64,000 nucleotides of DNA from Ramlibacter rhizophilus (GCF_004681965.1 NZ_SMLL01000005.1:310001-374000), one strand, 5' to 3'. Shown: positions 43,189-56,636, numbered from the stretch's first letter. Made by a program: numbers and translations. The notes: a model not told the origin generated them from the letters alone.

Positions 43189-43853
43189 CCCCGCTGGCCC
43201 AAGGCCTGCTCGCCCTCCTGCCGCAGACGCAGTGCACGCGCTGCGGCTTTCCGGACTGCGCCGGCTATGCCCAAGCGCTGGCGGATGGGGACGCGGAGAT
43301 CAACCAGTGCCCGCCCGGCGGCGCCGCGGGGATCGAGCGCCTGGCCCGCGCGACCGGGCGGCCCGTGCTGCCGCTGAACCCCGCCAACGGGAACGAAGGC
43401 CCGCGCGCGGTGGCGGTGATCGACGAAGCCTGGTGCATCGGCTGCACGCTGTGCCTGAAGGCCTGCCCCACGGACGCCATCCTCGGCGGCAACAAGCGCA
43501 TGCACACCGTGATCGAGCCCTGGTGCACGGGCTGCGAGCTGTGCCTGCCGGTGTGTCCGGTGGACTGCATCGCGATGCAGAACGTGAGCGGCGGGCGCAC
43601 GGGGTGGGCGGCCTGGTCGCAGGCTGAGGCGGACACCGCGGCTGCGCGTTACGGGGCGAGGCGGGAGCGCCTGGCGCGAGAGGAACTCGCGCAGCAGGAG
43701 CGGCTGGAAGCCAAGGCCGAGGCGAAGCTGGCCGACCTGCCCGGGACGACAGAGGGGGCGGAAGGGATCGAGGCGGAGCGCAAGCGGGCTGTTATCGAGG
43801 CGGCGCTGGCGCGGGCGAAGGCGCGACGAGGGGCGTCGCGGACGATGGGGTGA
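43185..43853 (+). CDS. rnfB: RnfB-type electron transport protein (Fe-S), stand-alone
   Basis: The 222-residue product has the RnfB entry Fe-S motif 'TQCTRCGFPDCAGYAQ' with a later Cys in 'NQCPPGG', and two [4Fe-4S] ferredoxin modules ('CIGCTLCLKACPTDA', 'CTGCELCLPVCPVDC'). The C-terminal ~80 residues are a charged helical extension. The N-terminal membrane anchor of true RnfB is missing and no other rnf gene is nearby, so it probably acts as a soluble electron carrier. It starts with GTG overlapping the phaZ stop, so it is translationally coupled to it. Confidence 0.88.
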   Translation: MTPLAQGLLALLPQTQCTRCGFPDCAGYAQALADGDAEINQCPPGGAAGIERLARATGRPVLPLNPANGNEGPRAVAVIDEAWCIGCTLCLKACPTDAILGGNKRMHTVIEPWCTGCELCLPVCPVDCIAMQNVSGGRTGWAAWSQAEADTAAARYGARRERLAREELAQQERLEAKAEAKLADLPGTTEGAEGIEAERKRAVIEAALARAKARRGASRTMG

Positions 43854-43872
43854 GGGGGTTGGTGGCGCAGGG

Positions 43873-43951
43873 CTTCGACAGGCTCAGCCCGAACGGCCTT
43901 GGGCGAGCCTGTTCCCAAATACGAACCCCGCTCCCCCTGAGCCTGTCGAAG
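43873..43951. repeat. palindromic dispersed repeat, type B (inverted pair)
   Basis: The arms cttcgacaggctcag (43873-43887) and ctgagcctgtcgaag (43937-43951) are perfect inverse complements 49 bases apart. The unit lies between the stop of rnfB and the stop of a convergent gene. A single copy of the arm with its 'gcgaacgg' extension recurs at 54491-54514. Confidence 0.8.
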
Positions 43952-43975
43952 GGCCCTGTCCTGAGGGGCGTTCCC

Positions 43976-44275
43976 TCAACTCACCGTATCCGTCTCGTCC
44001 GCGTGCCGCTGCAGCTCCTCTGCCAGCCCGCTGGCCATCTCCCGCAGGCCTTGATCCGGAAGCGAATGTGCGTGGTGCAGCTGCTCCAGTGCGTACCGTG
44101 GGTCGCGGCGCATCATCGAGCTGCTGACGCTCAGGCCGTGGTTGGCCATCCGCAGGCTGAAGTCGCCCAGCCGCTCCGGGCCCAGGCGCTCCACCGCACC
44201 CATGAGGCGCGCCATGGAGGCCGGGTGCGGCTGCATCGAAGGCGACTGGGACGCGAGGTGTCTGAGCGGTGGCAT
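43976..44275 (-). CDS. conserved-looking small protein, hypothetical
   Basis: The 99-residue product has no signal peptide or membrane segment and looks helical ('SMARLMGAVERLGPERLGDFSLRMANHGLSVSSSMMRRDPRYALEQLHHAH' region, then 'GLREMASGLAEELQRHADETDTVS'). The ATG has a strong AAGGAG 8 bases upstream, so it is very likely translated. No function can be given. It ends next to the type B repeat. Confidence 0.7.
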   Translation of the reverse strand: MPPLRHLASQSPSMQPHPASMARLMGAVERLGPERLGDFSLRMANHGLSVSSSMMRRDPRYALEQLHHAHSLPDQGLREMASGLAEELQRHADETDTVS

Positions 44276-44384
44276 GAGGGGCTCCTTGCGAAGTCAGGCC
44301 CCCAGATTAGCCAGCGCCCTCCTCACGCCATGAGAGAAAAAGCCTCCCCGCGGCCGCCCATATCGGCCCACGAGCGCGCCGGAT

Positions 44385-45422
44385 TCAGTCCGGCAGGCCT
44401 GTCGCGTCCAGCACCTGGGCCTCGTAGGCGTGCAGCGACGGCAGCCCACCCGTGTGCAGGAACAGCACCCGCTCGCCCGGCTTGAAACGGCCTTGCCGCG
44501 CCAGGCCGATCAGGCCCGCCATGATCTTGCCGGTGTACACCGGGTCCAGCGGAATGCCTTCCGTGCGGGCGAGCATCTGCACCGCCTCCGCCATGCGCGC
44601 ATTGGGCACCGAATACTTGGGCTGCCAGTAGCCGCCCACGCACTCCACGGACTCGGCGGGCACGCGCAGGCCCAGCCCCAGCAGGTCGGCCACCGCCTGC
44701 GCTTCCTTGAGCACCAGGGGGGCCTGGTCGGCGGGGTCGCGGCTCACGCCGATCCCGATGATGGGAATGCGGATGTGGTTGCCGAGGAAGCCCGCCACCA
44801 GCCCGCCGTGCGTGCCGGAGCTGCCGGAGCCGACCACCAGCTGGTCGATCTGCAGGCCCATGTCGAAGAGCTGCTGCTGCATTTCCTGGGCGCAGGCCAC
44901 GTAGCCCAGGCCGCCGATGGCGTTGGAGCCGCCGCCGGGAATGATGTAGCCCTTGCGGCCCTCGGCCGCCAGCTCGTCGGCCATGCGCTGCATCGCCGCG
45001 GCCATGTTGCTGCCGCCCGGCACCACATTCACCTTCTCCACGCCCATGAGGCGGAACATGAAGTTGTTGCCACTGGCGTCCTGGCGGTAGCTGTCCGGAA
45101 CGCGCTCCTCGATCACGAAGCGGCAGCGCAGCCCTTCCTTCACCGCGGCGGCAAGGGTGATGCGGCAGTGGTTGGATTGCGGCGCACCACAGGTGATGAG
45201 GGTGTCCGCGCCCTGGGCCAGGGCGTCGGCCGCGAGGAATTCGAGCTTGCGCGTCTTGTTGCCGCCAGGGAAGAGGCCCAGCATGTCGTCGCGCTTGATC
45301 CACACCTCGGGTCCCTGCCCGCCGGGGCAGCTCTGCGCCAGGGCGCGGCTGAAGTGCGGCAGGAATTCGATGGGGGTGGCGTAGGGCGTGTAGCGCCGGC
45401 GGGGAAAGCGTGAAAGGTCCAT
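44385..45422 (-). CDS. dcyD: D-cysteine desulfhydrase/ACC deaminase-family PLP enzyme
   Basis: The 345-residue fold-type II PLP enzyme has the PLP lysine in 'FPGGNKTRKLEFLAADAL', 'LITCGAPQSNHCRITLAAA', the phosphate-binding loop 'VGSGSSGTHGGLVAG' and 'YTGKIMAGLIGLARQG'. Members cleave D-cysteine to pyruvate, sulfide and ammonia; the closely related CuyA cleaves L-cysteate, and ACC deaminase also shares the fold. I cannot separate these from sequence alone. The gene lies 13 bases after the VOC gene, so it is probably in the propionyl-CoA operon's tail. Confidence 0.82.
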   Translation of the reverse strand: MDLSRFPRRRYTPYATPIEFLPHFSRALAQSCPGGQGPEVWIKRDDMLGLFPGGNKTRKLEFLAADALAQGADTLITCGAPQSNHCRITLAAAVKEGLRCRFVIEERVPDSYRQDASGNNFMFRLMGVEKVNVVPGGSNMAAAMQRMADELAAEGRKGYIIPGGGSNAIGGLGYVACAQEMQQQLFDMGLQIDQLVVGSGSSGTHGGLVAGFLGNHIRIPIIGIGVSRDPADQAPLVLKEAQAVADLLGLGLRVPAESVECVGGYWQPKYSVPNARMAEAVQMLARTEGIPLDPVYTGKIMAGLIGLARQGRFKPGERVLFLHTGGLPSLHAYEAQVLDATGLPD

Positions 45423-45435
45423 GGGGCGCGATTGT

Positions 45436-45929
<494 letters not shown>

Positions 45930-45933
<4 letters not shown>

Positions 45934-46213
45934 GGCTGCCCCTTTGCGGATTCGCGCCGGCCGGACAGATAGCGCGCGCCCGCGGCGCCCGCCCACTCAC
46001 GGTGCGGCGTGTGCGGCGCGAGGCGGAAGGTGCTGCCGGCCGGGTAGGCCGTGGCCACGCCGTCCACCTCGATGCTCAGCTCGCCCTCGGTGATCAGGGC
46101 GTAGGCCTCGAAGGGATGATCGTGCAGGTCGAGCCGGTAGCCGGCGTCGCGCTCGACCGCCACCGGCTCGGCGAAGCCCTCGGCGCGCAGCCGGGAGAGA
46201 AATTCGTCCTTCG

Positions 46214-46217
<4 letters not shown>
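45930..46217 (-). CDS. cupin-domain protein
   Basis: The 95-residue single-cupin product has '[28 protein letters not shown]' and '[12 protein letters not shown]', which carry the two His pairs and Glu/Asp expected for a metal site. It overlaps pccA and the VOC gene by ATGA at both ends, so it is translated with the propionyl-CoA operon. Its job is unknown; a stabilising or isomerase role has been proposed for similar small cupins only in general terms. Confidence 0.8.
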
Positions 46218-48277
<2,060 letters not shown>

Positions 48278-48293
48278 CGTGGCGTGTCCTTCC

Positions 48294-49826
<1,533 letters not shown>

Positions 49827-49844
49827 GAGTCGGGTCCTTGCCTG

Positions 49845-50840
49845 TCAGCGGGTGTGGCGCGCGTTCAGCAGTTCGCGCGCGGCGGTGGAGGCCGGCAGGC
49901 GCCCGGCTTCCACGTCCTGGGTGAGGGTGGGCAGCAGCGCCCGCACGGCCGGGTGCTGCCGGAACTCCTGGCGCAGGCCCGCTTCGATGCGTTCCCACAT
50001 CCAGGCCAAAGCCTGGTGCCGGCGGCGCGCCTGCAGCGATCCGTCGGCGCTGCGCTGCTTGCGCAGGCGGGTGACGGTCTGCCAGAAGGCCTGGATGCCG
50101 GTGGACTGCAGGGCGCTGAGCTGCAGCACCTTGCCAGCCGCGTCGGCGTGCGCGTCGTGGTGCCGCCCGTGCTGGGTGAACAGGCGCATGGCGCTGGTGA
50201 TCTGCGCCTGCGCGCGCGTGGCGGCGTCGGGGTCGAGGTCGGCCTTGTTGATCACCACCAGGTCGGCCAGCTCCATCACGCCCTTCTTGATCGCCTGCAG
50301 GTCGTCGCCGGCGTTGGGGAGTTGCATGAGCACGAAGAGGTCGGTCATGCCGGCCACGGCGGTCTCGCTCTGGCCCACGCCCACGGTCTCGACGATGACC
50401 ACGTCGTAGCCCGCGGCCTCGCACACCAGCATGGCCTCGCGCGTCTTCTCCGCGACGCCACCCAGGGTGCCGCTGGCGGGGCTGGGGCGGATGTAGGCGC
50501 GCTCGTGGACCGACAGGCGCTCCATGCGCGTCTTGTCACCCAAGATGGAGCCGCCCGAGACGCTGCTGGAGGGGTCGATGGCCAGCACGGCGACGCGGTG
50601 GCCCTGCTCGATGAGGTACAGGCCCAGCGCTTCGATGAAGGTGCTCTTGCCGACCCCGGGGACGCCGCTGATGCCCAGGCGGAAGCTGTTGCCGGTGTGG
50701 GGCAGGAGTTCGGTCAGCAGGGTGTCCGCCTGGGCGCGGTGGTCGGGGCGGGTGGATTCCAGCAGCGTGATGGCCTTGGCGACGGCGCGGCGCTGGGCGG
50801 GGCCGGTGTGCAGGAGCTGCTCGGGCGTGACCGCGGTCAT
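49845..50840 (-). CDS. meaB: methylmalonyl-CoA mutase-associated G protein MeaB
   Basis: The 331-residue G3E-type GTPase has Walker A '[19 protein letters not shown]', '[22 protein letters not shown]', '[20 protein letters not shown]' and the specificity motif 'VINKADLD'. It guards and reloads the adenosylcobalamin cofactor of methylmalonyl-CoA mutase. Its ATG overlaps the stop of the PIN-domain toxin gene (ATGA), not the mutase gene as usual, so a toxin-antitoxin pair has been spliced between them. Confidence 0.95.
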   Translation of the reverse strand: MTAVTPEQLLHTGPAQRRAVAKAITLLESTRPDHRAQADTLLTELLPHTGNSFRLGISGVPGVGKSTFIEALGLYLIEQGHRVAVLAIDPSSSVSGGSILGDKTRMERLSVHERAYIRPSPASGTLGGVAEKTREAMLVCEAAGYDVVIVETVGVGQSETAVAGMTDLFVLMQLPNAGDDLQAIKKGVMELADLVVINKADLDPDAATRAQAQITSAMRLFTQHGRHHDAHADAAGKVLQLSALQSTGIQAFWQTVTRLRKQRSADGSLQARRRHQALAWMWERIEAGLRQEFRQHPAVRALLPTLTQDVEAGRLPASTAARELLNARHTR

Positions 50841-51253
50841 GAAACCAGCTCGAAGGCCTTGCCGTCCGGCAAGCGGTAGCGAATGAAGTCGCGGTGGTCT
50901 TCGGTCAGCACCCGACGCGTCTCCAGGTGCATGGCAAGCCACACCAGCGAGGCATCGGCCAGATCCATCAGCGCCTTGCCCAGCTCCGTGTAGCGGCGCA
51001 TCCACGGCACGATCTGCATCAGGTCCTCGGTCTCGAAGTTCACGACCGTGGCGGCACCGTGGTGCAGCCAATGGAGGAGCGCGAAGTGATTGCGCGGCGC
51101 AAGCAGGTAGCTCGCCTCGGTCACACAGGGCCAGGTCGTCGCCAGGCGGTCACGACCAAGGCGGCCGATGAGGCTGGCGTAGTGGGCGTGCGTCCGCTCG
51201 GCGTCGTTGAACAAGGCCACCATCACGCTGGCATCGATCAGGATGAAGCTCAT
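50837..51253 (-). CDS. vapC: PIN-domain toxin (VapC type)
   Basis: The 138-residue PIN ribonuclease has its acidic residues in '[13 protein letters not shown]', '[12 protein letters not shown]', '[13 protein letters not shown]' and '[13 protein letters not shown]'. Such toxins cut tRNA or rRNA when the antitoxin is lost. The start overlaps the antitoxin stop by ATGA, and its stop overlaps the meaB ATG in the same way. The target RNA is unknown. Confidence 0.88.
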   Translation of the reverse strand: MSFILIDASVMVALFNDAERTHAHYASLIGRLGRDRLATTWPCVTEASYLLAPRNHFALLHWLHHGAATVVNFETEDLMQIVPWMRRYTELGKALMDLADASLVWLAMHLETRRVLTEDHRDFIRYRLPDGKAFELVS

Positions 51254-51531
51254 GCTTCGCCCGGCTCTGGCTTGCCGCGCTTGCGGGCCACGGCCTGGCG
51301 GGCCAGCGACTTGGTGTTTGCGGCGAGATCGGTTTTCGTCTCCACCGTGGCAGGGTCTGGCAGCTCGTAGGCCGCGCGCGCCTCCTGGAGCAGGCGGGCC
51401 GGGTTCTGCGGCGCGAGCGAGGCGCGCAGCATCTCCTGGACCAGCCGGCTGCGCGTGGTGCGACGCCGCGCGACCTCCAGGTCGAGCTGGCGCTCCAGTT
51501 CGGGGTCGAGGCGAATGGACAGGATGGCCAT
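51250..51531 (-). CDS. vapB: ribbon-helix-helix antitoxin (CopG/VapB type)
   Basis: The 93-residue product begins 'MAILSIRLDPELERQLDLEVARRRTT', a ribbon-helix-helix DNA-binding domain, followed by a disordered Ala/Lys-rich tail that would wrap the toxin. I chose the ATG at 51531, which has GGAG upstream; six more residues to 51549 are possible. It should repress its own promoter within 51532-51576 and so could modulate transcription of the downstream meaB-pccBA genes. Confidence 0.85.
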   Translation of the reverse strand: MAILSIRLDPELERQLDLEVARRRTTRSRLVQEMLRASLAPQNPARLLQEARAAYELPDPATVETKTDLAANTKSLARQAVARKRGKPEPGEA

Positions 51532-51576
51532 GGCAGCTCCGTATGACACGTGTGACTGTCATACAGTCTAGCGGAA

Positions 51577-53730
51577 TCAACCGTGCGCCTTCCGGATCTG
51601 CTCCAGCACGTCCTTCGCGCTGGCCGGAATCGGTGTCCCCGGCCCATAGATGCCCTTGACGCCCGCCTCGTACAGGAAGTCGTAGTCCTGCCGCGGGATG
51701 ACCCCGCCCACGAACACCACGATGTCGTCCGCGCCCTGCCTCTTCAGCTCGGCGATGATGGCCGGCACCAGGGTCTTGTGGCCCGCCGCCAGCGTGGACA
51801 CGCCCACCGCATGCACATCGTTCTCGATCGCCTGCCGGGCGCATTCCTCGGGTGTCTGGAACAGCGGCCCCATGTCCACGTCGAAGCCCAGGTCGGCGAA
51901 GGCGGTGGCCACCACCTTGGCGCCGCGGTCGTGGCCATCCTGGCCGAGCTTGGCGATCATCACGCGCGGGCGGCGACCCTGCTCCTGGGCGAACTGCGCG
52001 ATCTCCTGCTGGAGCTGGCTCCAGCCTTCTTCCGAGTCGTAGGCGGCTGCGTACACACCGGTCACCTTCTGCGTGTCGGCGCGGTGGCGCCCGAAGACTT
52101 TCTCCAGCGCATCGGACACCTCGCCCACCGTGGCGCGGGCGCGGATGGCCTCGATGCTGGCGGCCAGCAGGTTGCCCTGGCCGCTCTCGGCGATCTGCGT
52201 GAGCCGCTCCAGGCACTGCCGCACCTGCTGCGCGTCACGCCGCTCACGCAGGGCCGCCAGGCGCGCGACCTGCTGCTCGCGCACCTTGACGTTGTCCACC
52301 TCCAGGATCTCGATGGGGTCTTCCTCGGCCAGGCGGTACTTGTTGACGCCCACGATCACGTCGCGGCCGGCGTCGATGCGCGCCTGCTTCTCGGCGGCGG
52401 CGGCCTCGATCTTGAGCTTGGCCCAACCCGAGTCCACGGCCCGGGTCATGCCGCCCATGGCCTCGACTTCCTCGATGATGGCCCAGGCCGCGTCGGCCAT
52501 GTCCTGCGTGAGCTTCTCCATCATGTAGCTGCCGGCCCAGGGATCGACCACGCTGGTGATGTGCGTCTCCTCCTGGATGATCAGCTGCGTGTTGCGCGCG
52601 ATGCGCGAGGAGAACTCGGTGGGCAGCGCAATGGCCTCGTCGAAGCTGTTGGTGTGCAGCGACTGCGTGCCGCCGAAGACTGCTGCCATGGCCTCGATGG
52701 TGGTGCGGACCACGTTGTTGTAGGGGTCCTGCTCGGTGAGCGACCAGCCGGAGGTCTGCGAGTGCGTGCGCAGCATGAGGCTCTTGGGGTTCTTCGCGCC
52801 GAAGCCCTTCATGATCCGGCACCACAGCAGGCGCGCGGCCCGCATCTTGGCGATCTCCAGGTAGAAGTTCATGCCCACGGCCCAGAAGAACGAGAGCCGG
52901 CCCGCGAAGTCGTCCACGTCCAGGCCCTTGGCCAGCGCGGTCTTCACGTACTCCTTGCCGTCGGCCAGCGTGAAGGCCAGCTCCAGCGCCTGGTTGGCGC
53001 CGGCCTCCTGCATGTGGTAGCCGGAGATGGAGATCGAGTTGAAGCGCGGCATGTGGCCGGCCGTGTACTCGATGATGTCGCCGATGATCCGCATGCTCGG
53101 CGCGGGCGGGTAGATGTAGGTGTTGCGGACCATGAACTCCTTGAGGATGTCGTTCTGGATGGTCCCGGACAGCTTGTCCTGCGCAACGCCCTGCTCCTCG
53201 GCCGCGACGATGTAGCCCGCCAGCACGGGCAGCACCGCGCCGTTCATGGTCATGGACACCGACACCTTGTCCAGCGGAATGCCGTCGAAGAGGATCTTCA
53301 TGTCCTCCACCGAGTCGATGGCCACGCCGGCCTTGCCCACGTCACCCGTCACGCGCGGATGGTCGCTGTCGTAGCCGCGGTGGGTGGCCAGGTCGAAGGC
53401 CACCGATACGCCCTGCCCGCCCGCCGCGAGCGCCTTGCGGTAGAAGGCGTTGGATTCCTCGGCCGTGGAAAAGCCCGCGTACTGGCGGATGGTCCACGGT
53501 CGCACCGCGTACATGGTGGCCTGCGGGCCGCGCAGGTAGGGCTCGAAGCCGGGCAGCGTGTCGGCGTGCGGCAGGCCCTGCAGGTCCGCGGCGGTGTAGA
53601 GCGGCTTGACGGTGATGCCGTCGGGCGTGACCCAGTTCAGCGCGTCCAGTTGTCCCCCGGGTGCGGAGCGCGCTGCGGCGCGGGCCCAGTCCTCCAGACG
53701 GGTCGTGGGGAATTCGGGTGCTTGGCTCAT
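51577..53730 (-). CDS. mcm: methylmalonyl-CoA mutase
   Basis: The 717-residue single-chain mutase converts (R)-methylmalonyl-CoA to succinyl-CoA with adenosylcobalamin. It shows the TIM-barrel part ('[21 protein letters not shown]', '[20 protein letters not shown]', '[19 protein letters not shown]' regions) and a C-terminal B12-binding domain with the DxHxxG motif in '[15 protein letters not shown]' plus '[15 protein letters not shown]'. It is full length. It is first in the operon and divergent from a GntR gene. Confidence 0.97.
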   Translation of the reverse strand: MSQAPEFPTTRLEDWARAAARSAPGGQLDALNWVTPDGITVKPLYTAADLQGLPHADTLPGFEPYLRGPQATMYAVRPWTIRQYAGFSTAEESNAFYRKALAAGGQGVSVAFDLATHRGYDSDHPRVTGDVGKAGVAIDSVEDMKILFDGIPLDKVSVSMTMNGAVLPVLAGYIVAAEEQGVAQDKLSGTIQNDILKEFMVRNTYIYPPAPSMRIIGDIIEYTAGHMPRFNSISISGYHMQEAGANQALELAFTLADGKEYVKTALAKGLDVDDFAGRLSFFWAVGMNFYLEIAKMRAARLLWCRIMKGFGAKNPKSLMLRTHSQTSGWSLTEQDPYNNVVRTTIEAMAAVFGGTQSLHTNSFDEAIALPTEFSSRIARNTQLIIQEETHITSVVDPWAGSYMMEKLTQDMADAAWAIIEEVEAMGGMTRAVDSGWAKLKIEAAAAEKQARIDAGRDVIVGVNKYRLAEEDPIEILEVDNVKVREQQVARLAALRERRDAQQVRQCLERLTQIAESGQGNLLAASIEAIRARATVGEVSDALEKVFGRHRADTQKVTGVYAAAYDSEEGWSQLQQEIAQFAQEQGRRPRVMIAKLGQDGHDRGAKVVATAFADLGFDVDMGPLFQTPEECARQAIENDVHAVGVSTLAAGHKTLVPAIIAELKRQGADDIVVFVGGVIPRQDYDFLYEAGVKGIYGPGTPIPASAKDVLEQIRKAHG

Positions 53731-53841
53731 CGAGTGAAGACTTCGGCGTGGACGAAACCCGGGCCGCGGGCCCCGGCGGAGATTGCCCGGCAGTCTACAT
53801 CATTCATAATTACGGCACCTTCGCTTCGCCACCCGGCCCGC
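53731..53841. promoter_or_regulatory. divergent promoter region, mcm versus GntR gene
   Basis: The 111-bp region between the mutase and regulator genes has an A/T-rich core around 53795-53815 in otherwise very G/C-rich DNA, a likely place for both promoters and the regulator's operator. I cannot identify a perfect palindrome in it. Confidence 0.45.
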
Positions 53842-54477
53842 ATGACCGCACTCTCCCTCGCCCCGCGCGCCTTGTACGAAGAGGTTGCAGAACTGATCCG
53901 CCAGCGCATCTTCTCGCGCGACCTGGAGCCCGGCGGCTGGATCGACGAAGTGCGCCTGGCCCAGGAGTACGGCATCAGCCGCACGCCGCTGCGCGAGGCA
54001 CTGAAGGTGCTGGCGGCCGAGGGGCTGGTGACCATGAAGGTGCGGCGCGGCGCCTATGTCACGGAAGTCTCGGAGCAGGACCTGCGCGAGGTCTATCACC
54101 TGCTGGCGCTGCTGGAAAGCGATGCCGCAGCCGTGGTGGCCCGGGAGGCAAGCGAGGACCAGCTCGCCGAGTTGCGCGGCCTGCACGAGGCCCTGGCCGC
54201 GGCGACCCGCAAGCGCGAGCGCTTCTTCGCCCTCAACGAGCAGTTCCACATGCGCCTGCTGGAGATCGCGGGCAACCGCTGGCGCAACCAGGTGGTGGCG
54301 GACCTGCGCAAGGTGATGAAGCTCAATCGCCACAACTCCCTGCTCAAGGCCGGCCGCGTCCAGGAGTCGCTGGCCGAGCACGAGGCGGTGATGCAAGCCT
54401 TGCTCGCGCGCGACCCGCAGCTGGCGGCCAGCCGCATGAAGGCGCATTTCGAGAATGGGTTGCAGGCGGCGGGGTGA
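53842..54477 (+). CDS. GntR-family regulator with FCD domain
   Basis: The 211-residue product has an N-terminal winged helix-turn-helix ('WIDEVRLAQEYGISRTPLREALKVLAAEGLV') and an FCD domain with metal-binding residues Asp/His in 'REVYHLLALLESDAAAV', His in 'FHMRLLEIAGNRWRN' and His in 'EHEAVMQALLARD'. It is divergent from the mcm-meaB-pcc operon and is the natural candidate to control propionyl-CoA use; this is inferred from position. Confidence 0.9.
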   Translation: MTALSLAPRALYEEVAELIRQRIFSRDLEPGGWIDEVRLAQEYGISRTPLREALKVLAAEGLVTMKVRRGAYVTEVSEQDLREVYHLLALLESDAAAVVAREASEDQLAELRGLHEALAAATRKRERFFALNEQFHMRLLEIAGNRWRNQVVADLRKVMKLNRHNSLLKAGRVQESLAEHEAVMQALLARDPQLAASRMKAHFENGLQAAG

Positions 54478-54490
54478 GGCGGGAGAGGCC

Positions 54491-54514
54491 CTTCGACAGG
54501 CTCAGGGCGAACGG
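54491..54514. repeat. dispersed repeat, type B (single arm)
   Basis: The 24 bases begin with cttcgacaggctcag, the arm seen twice inverted at 43873-43951, and end in gcgaacgg. A partial inverted copy of the gaacgg part (ccgttcgg) follows at about 54530. It lies between two convergent genes. Confidence 0.75.
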
Positions 54515-54540
54515 TTTCTTGCCCCGGTTCCGTTCGGGCC

Positions 54541-54645
54541 GAGGCACCTTCCCCCTCTGGGGGAAGGCTGGGATGGGGGCTCGCGCGACGCAGCATGGTC
54601 GGCGCGCGCCGCCCCCACCCCTACCCTCCCCCACAGGGGGAGGGA
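54541..54645. repeat. dispersed palindromic repeat, type A (copy 2)
   Basis: The unit matches 27308-27414 closely in sequence, order of hairpins and orientation. It ends 11 bases from the hslO stop codon, just as copy 1 ends at the korB stop. This supports a role at the 3' ends of transcripts. Confidence 0.8.
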
Positions 54646-54655
54646 GCGAAATTCC

Positions 54656-55633
54656 TCACTGCACCGTCGCCGACCCCGGCGGCTGGTCGCCCGGCGACGC
54701 GAACAGCTGCGCCGCATCCACCGCGTCGAAGCGGTACTGGCGGCCGCAGAAGTCGCAGCCCACCTCGATGTCGCCGCGCTCGGCCAGGATGCTTTCGGCC
54801 TCCTCGCGGCCCAGGCCGCGCAGCATGCCGGCCACGCGCTCGCGGCTGCAGCTGCAGTCGAAGCGCGGGTTCTGCGGCGGAAAACGCATCAGGCGCTCCT
54901 CCCAGAACAGGCGCCGCAGGATGGTGTCCACGTCCAGCTCCAGCAGTTCCTGGCGCGTGAGGCTGGCCGCCAGCGTGGCGATGCGGTTGAAGTCCTCGTT
55001 CCGGCCGATCTCGTCCTCGTTGGCCTGGCTCACCATACTGCCGGCGAGATTGCCCTCGCCTTCGATGGGCAGGCGCTGGATCAGCAGGCCCGCGGCGACC
55101 TTCTCGTCGGCCGCGAGCACCAGGCGCGTGTCGAGCTGCTCGGACTGCAGCATGTAGTGCTCCAGCACGTCCGAGAGGCGGTCGATGCGCTCGCGCTGGT
55201 CGCCGTGCAGCGGCACCACGCCCTGGTAGGGCTGCTGGCCCGGCAGCTTGTCGCGCGGATCGAGCGTGATTGCGCAGCGGCCCTGGTTGTGGACATTGAC
55301 CATGTCCGGCAGGCGTGCCGACGCGGGCACCTCGCCGACGACCTTGGCCGTCACCCGCAGGGCCAGGTCCTGCTGCACCTCGGCCACGGCCACCTTCACC
55401 GGCCCGTCGCCATAGATCTGCAGCACCAGCGCGCCGTTGAACTTGATGTTGGACTGCATCAGCGCACCGGCGGCCGCCATTTCGCCGAGCAGTTCGGCGA
55501 CCGGCGGCGCCCAGGGGCCGGTGGCGGTGTTGGCGCGGCGGCGCTCCAGGATCTCGGTCCAGGCGTCGGTCAGGCGCACGATGATCCCGCGCACCGGCAG
55601 GCCTTCGAAAAGGAACTTGTGGACTTCGTTCAA
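54656..55633 (-). CDS. hslO: redox-regulated chaperone Hsp33
   Basis: The 325-residue holdase is turned on by oxidation of its zinc-binding cysteines, seen here in 'FDCSCSRERVAGML' and 'VGCDFCGRQYRFD' (CxC and CxxC). The N-terminal part 'RGIIVRLTDAWTEIL' and 'MQSNIKFNGALVLQIYGDGPVK' are typical. It protects unfolded proteins during oxidative stress. The gene follows the gamma-carbonic anhydrase gene after 9 bases. Confidence 0.95.
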   Translation of the reverse strand: MNEVHKFLFEGLPVRGIIVRLTDAWTEILERRRANTATGPWAPPVAELLGEMAAAGALMQSNIKFNGALVLQIYGDGPVKVAVAEVQQDLALRVTAKVVGEVPASARLPDMVNVHNQGRCAITLDPRDKLPGQQPYQGVVPLHGDQRERIDRLSDVLEHYMLQSEQLDTRLVLAADEKVAAGLLIQRLPIEGEGNLAGSMVSQANEDEIGRNEDFNRIATLAASLTRQELLELDVDTILRRLFWEERLMRFPPQNPRFDCSCSRERVAGMLRGLGREEAESILAERGDIEVGCDFCGRQYRFDAVDAAQLFASPGDQPPGSATVQ

Positions 55634-55642
55634 TGCAGTGTC

Positions 55643-56167
55643 TCAGTCGATGCGACGCAGGCCCCGGGCGTAGCGGCGCGCGTTGTCCACGTAGTGTTCG
55701 GCGCTCTGGCGCAGCTTCTGCGCACTGGCCTCGTCCAGGCTGCGCACCAGCTTGGCGGGGCTGCCGATGATGAGGGAGTTGTCGGGAAACTCCTTGCCCT
55801 CGGTGACGACGCTGCCGGCGCCGACGATGCAGTTGCGGCCGATGCGCGCCCCATTGAGCACGATGGCCCCGATGCCGATGAGCGAGTTGTCGCCGATGGT
55901 GCAGCCATGCACCATGACCTGGTGGCCGATGGTGACGTTCTCGCCGATGACGAGGGGCTTGCCCCGATCGGCATGCAGCACCGACAGGTCCTGCACGTTG
56001 GAGTTGCGGCCGATGCGAATGGGCTCGGTGTCGCCGCGCACCACGGCGCCGAACCACACGCTGGCGTCCTCGCCCAGTTCCACCGCGCCGATCACCGTGG
56101 CGCTGTCGGCCACCCAGGCGCCGGCGGCGAGCCGGGGCGAAGTACCGTCGAGTTCATAGAGAGCCAT
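55643..56167 (-). CDS. gamma-carbonic anhydrase-like hexapeptide-repeat protein
   Basis: The 174-residue left-handed beta-helix has zinc-ligand histidines in '[30 protein letters not shown]' region and the Arg/Gln pair in '[19 protein letters not shown]', as in YrdA/PaaY and gamma-carbonic anhydrases. It may hydrate CO2 or act as an acyl thioesterase; this cannot be settled here. I chose the ATG at 56167 because the beta-helix begins there; an upstream extension is unlike the family. Confidence 0.88.
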   Translation of the reverse strand: MALYELDGTSPRLAAGAWVADSATVIGAVELGEDASVWFGAVVRGDTEPIRIGRNSNVQDLSVLHADRGKPLVIGENVTIGHQVMVHGCTIGDNSLIGIGAIVLNGARIGRNCIVGAGSVVTEGKEFPDNSLIIGSPAKLVRSLDEASAQKLRQSAEHYVDNARRYARGLRRID

Positions 56168-56270
56168 GGGCTTGGGTCCCGTCGAAGCATGAAAAAGAGG
56201 CATTGTAGGGAGGCTCATTCGCGCGACGCGGGCCTCGCTGCGGTCCCTAGAATCCGCCGTCTGACTCCGC

Positions 56271-56636
56271 ATGAATACTCTTCAAGAACCCCTCGCTCCC
56301 GGTGAGCTCGAGCCCGCTGCGCCCGTCGCGGTGGCCCGCCATCCCATCCTCGACCGGAAAAAGGCCATCTTCGGTTATGAACTCGTCGATGCGAGCGGCG
56401 CACCGGGCGGGCCCGCGCAGGATGCGGCGCTGCTGCTGCAGGCCCTCACCCTGTCCGAGCACCAGGCCACCGCCGAGCGGCGGGTCCTCATCGTTCCCTG
56501 CCACCTGGAAACCGCGGCCAGCGGCCACCTGGACCTGGTGGACCCCAGCCGCATCGTGCTGGCGGTGGAGCTGCCGCGCGCTGCCGGCGCCGCCACCACC
56601 GAGTCGGCCACCTGGGCGGAGGACCTGCAGGCGTGA
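56271..56636 (+). CDS. truncated EAL/HDOD-type regulatory protein, N-terminal part only
   Basis: The 121-residue product resembles the start of YuxH-like EAL-HDOD proteins ('[23 protein letters not shown]', then '[26 protein letters not shown]'), but it ends before the EAL catalytic motifs. It therefore cannot be an active c-di-GMP phosphodiesterase. Its stop overlaps the GTG start of the DUF455 gene, so it is part of that small operon. It could be a decayed copy or a dimerisation fragment. Confidence 0.6.
   Translation: MNTLQEPLAPGELEPAAPVAVARHPILDRKKAIFGYELVDASGAPGGPAQDAALLLQALTLSEHQATAERRVLIVPCHLETAASGHLDLVDPSRIVLAVELPRAAGAATTESATWAEDLQA

Noticed and set aside
44385..45422. PLP enzyme considered as 1-aminocyclopropane-1-carboxylate deaminase
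   Set aside because: The general fold is shared, but I cannot see a decisive ACC deaminase residue pattern; D-cysteine desulfhydrase/CuyA-type is the safer family label.
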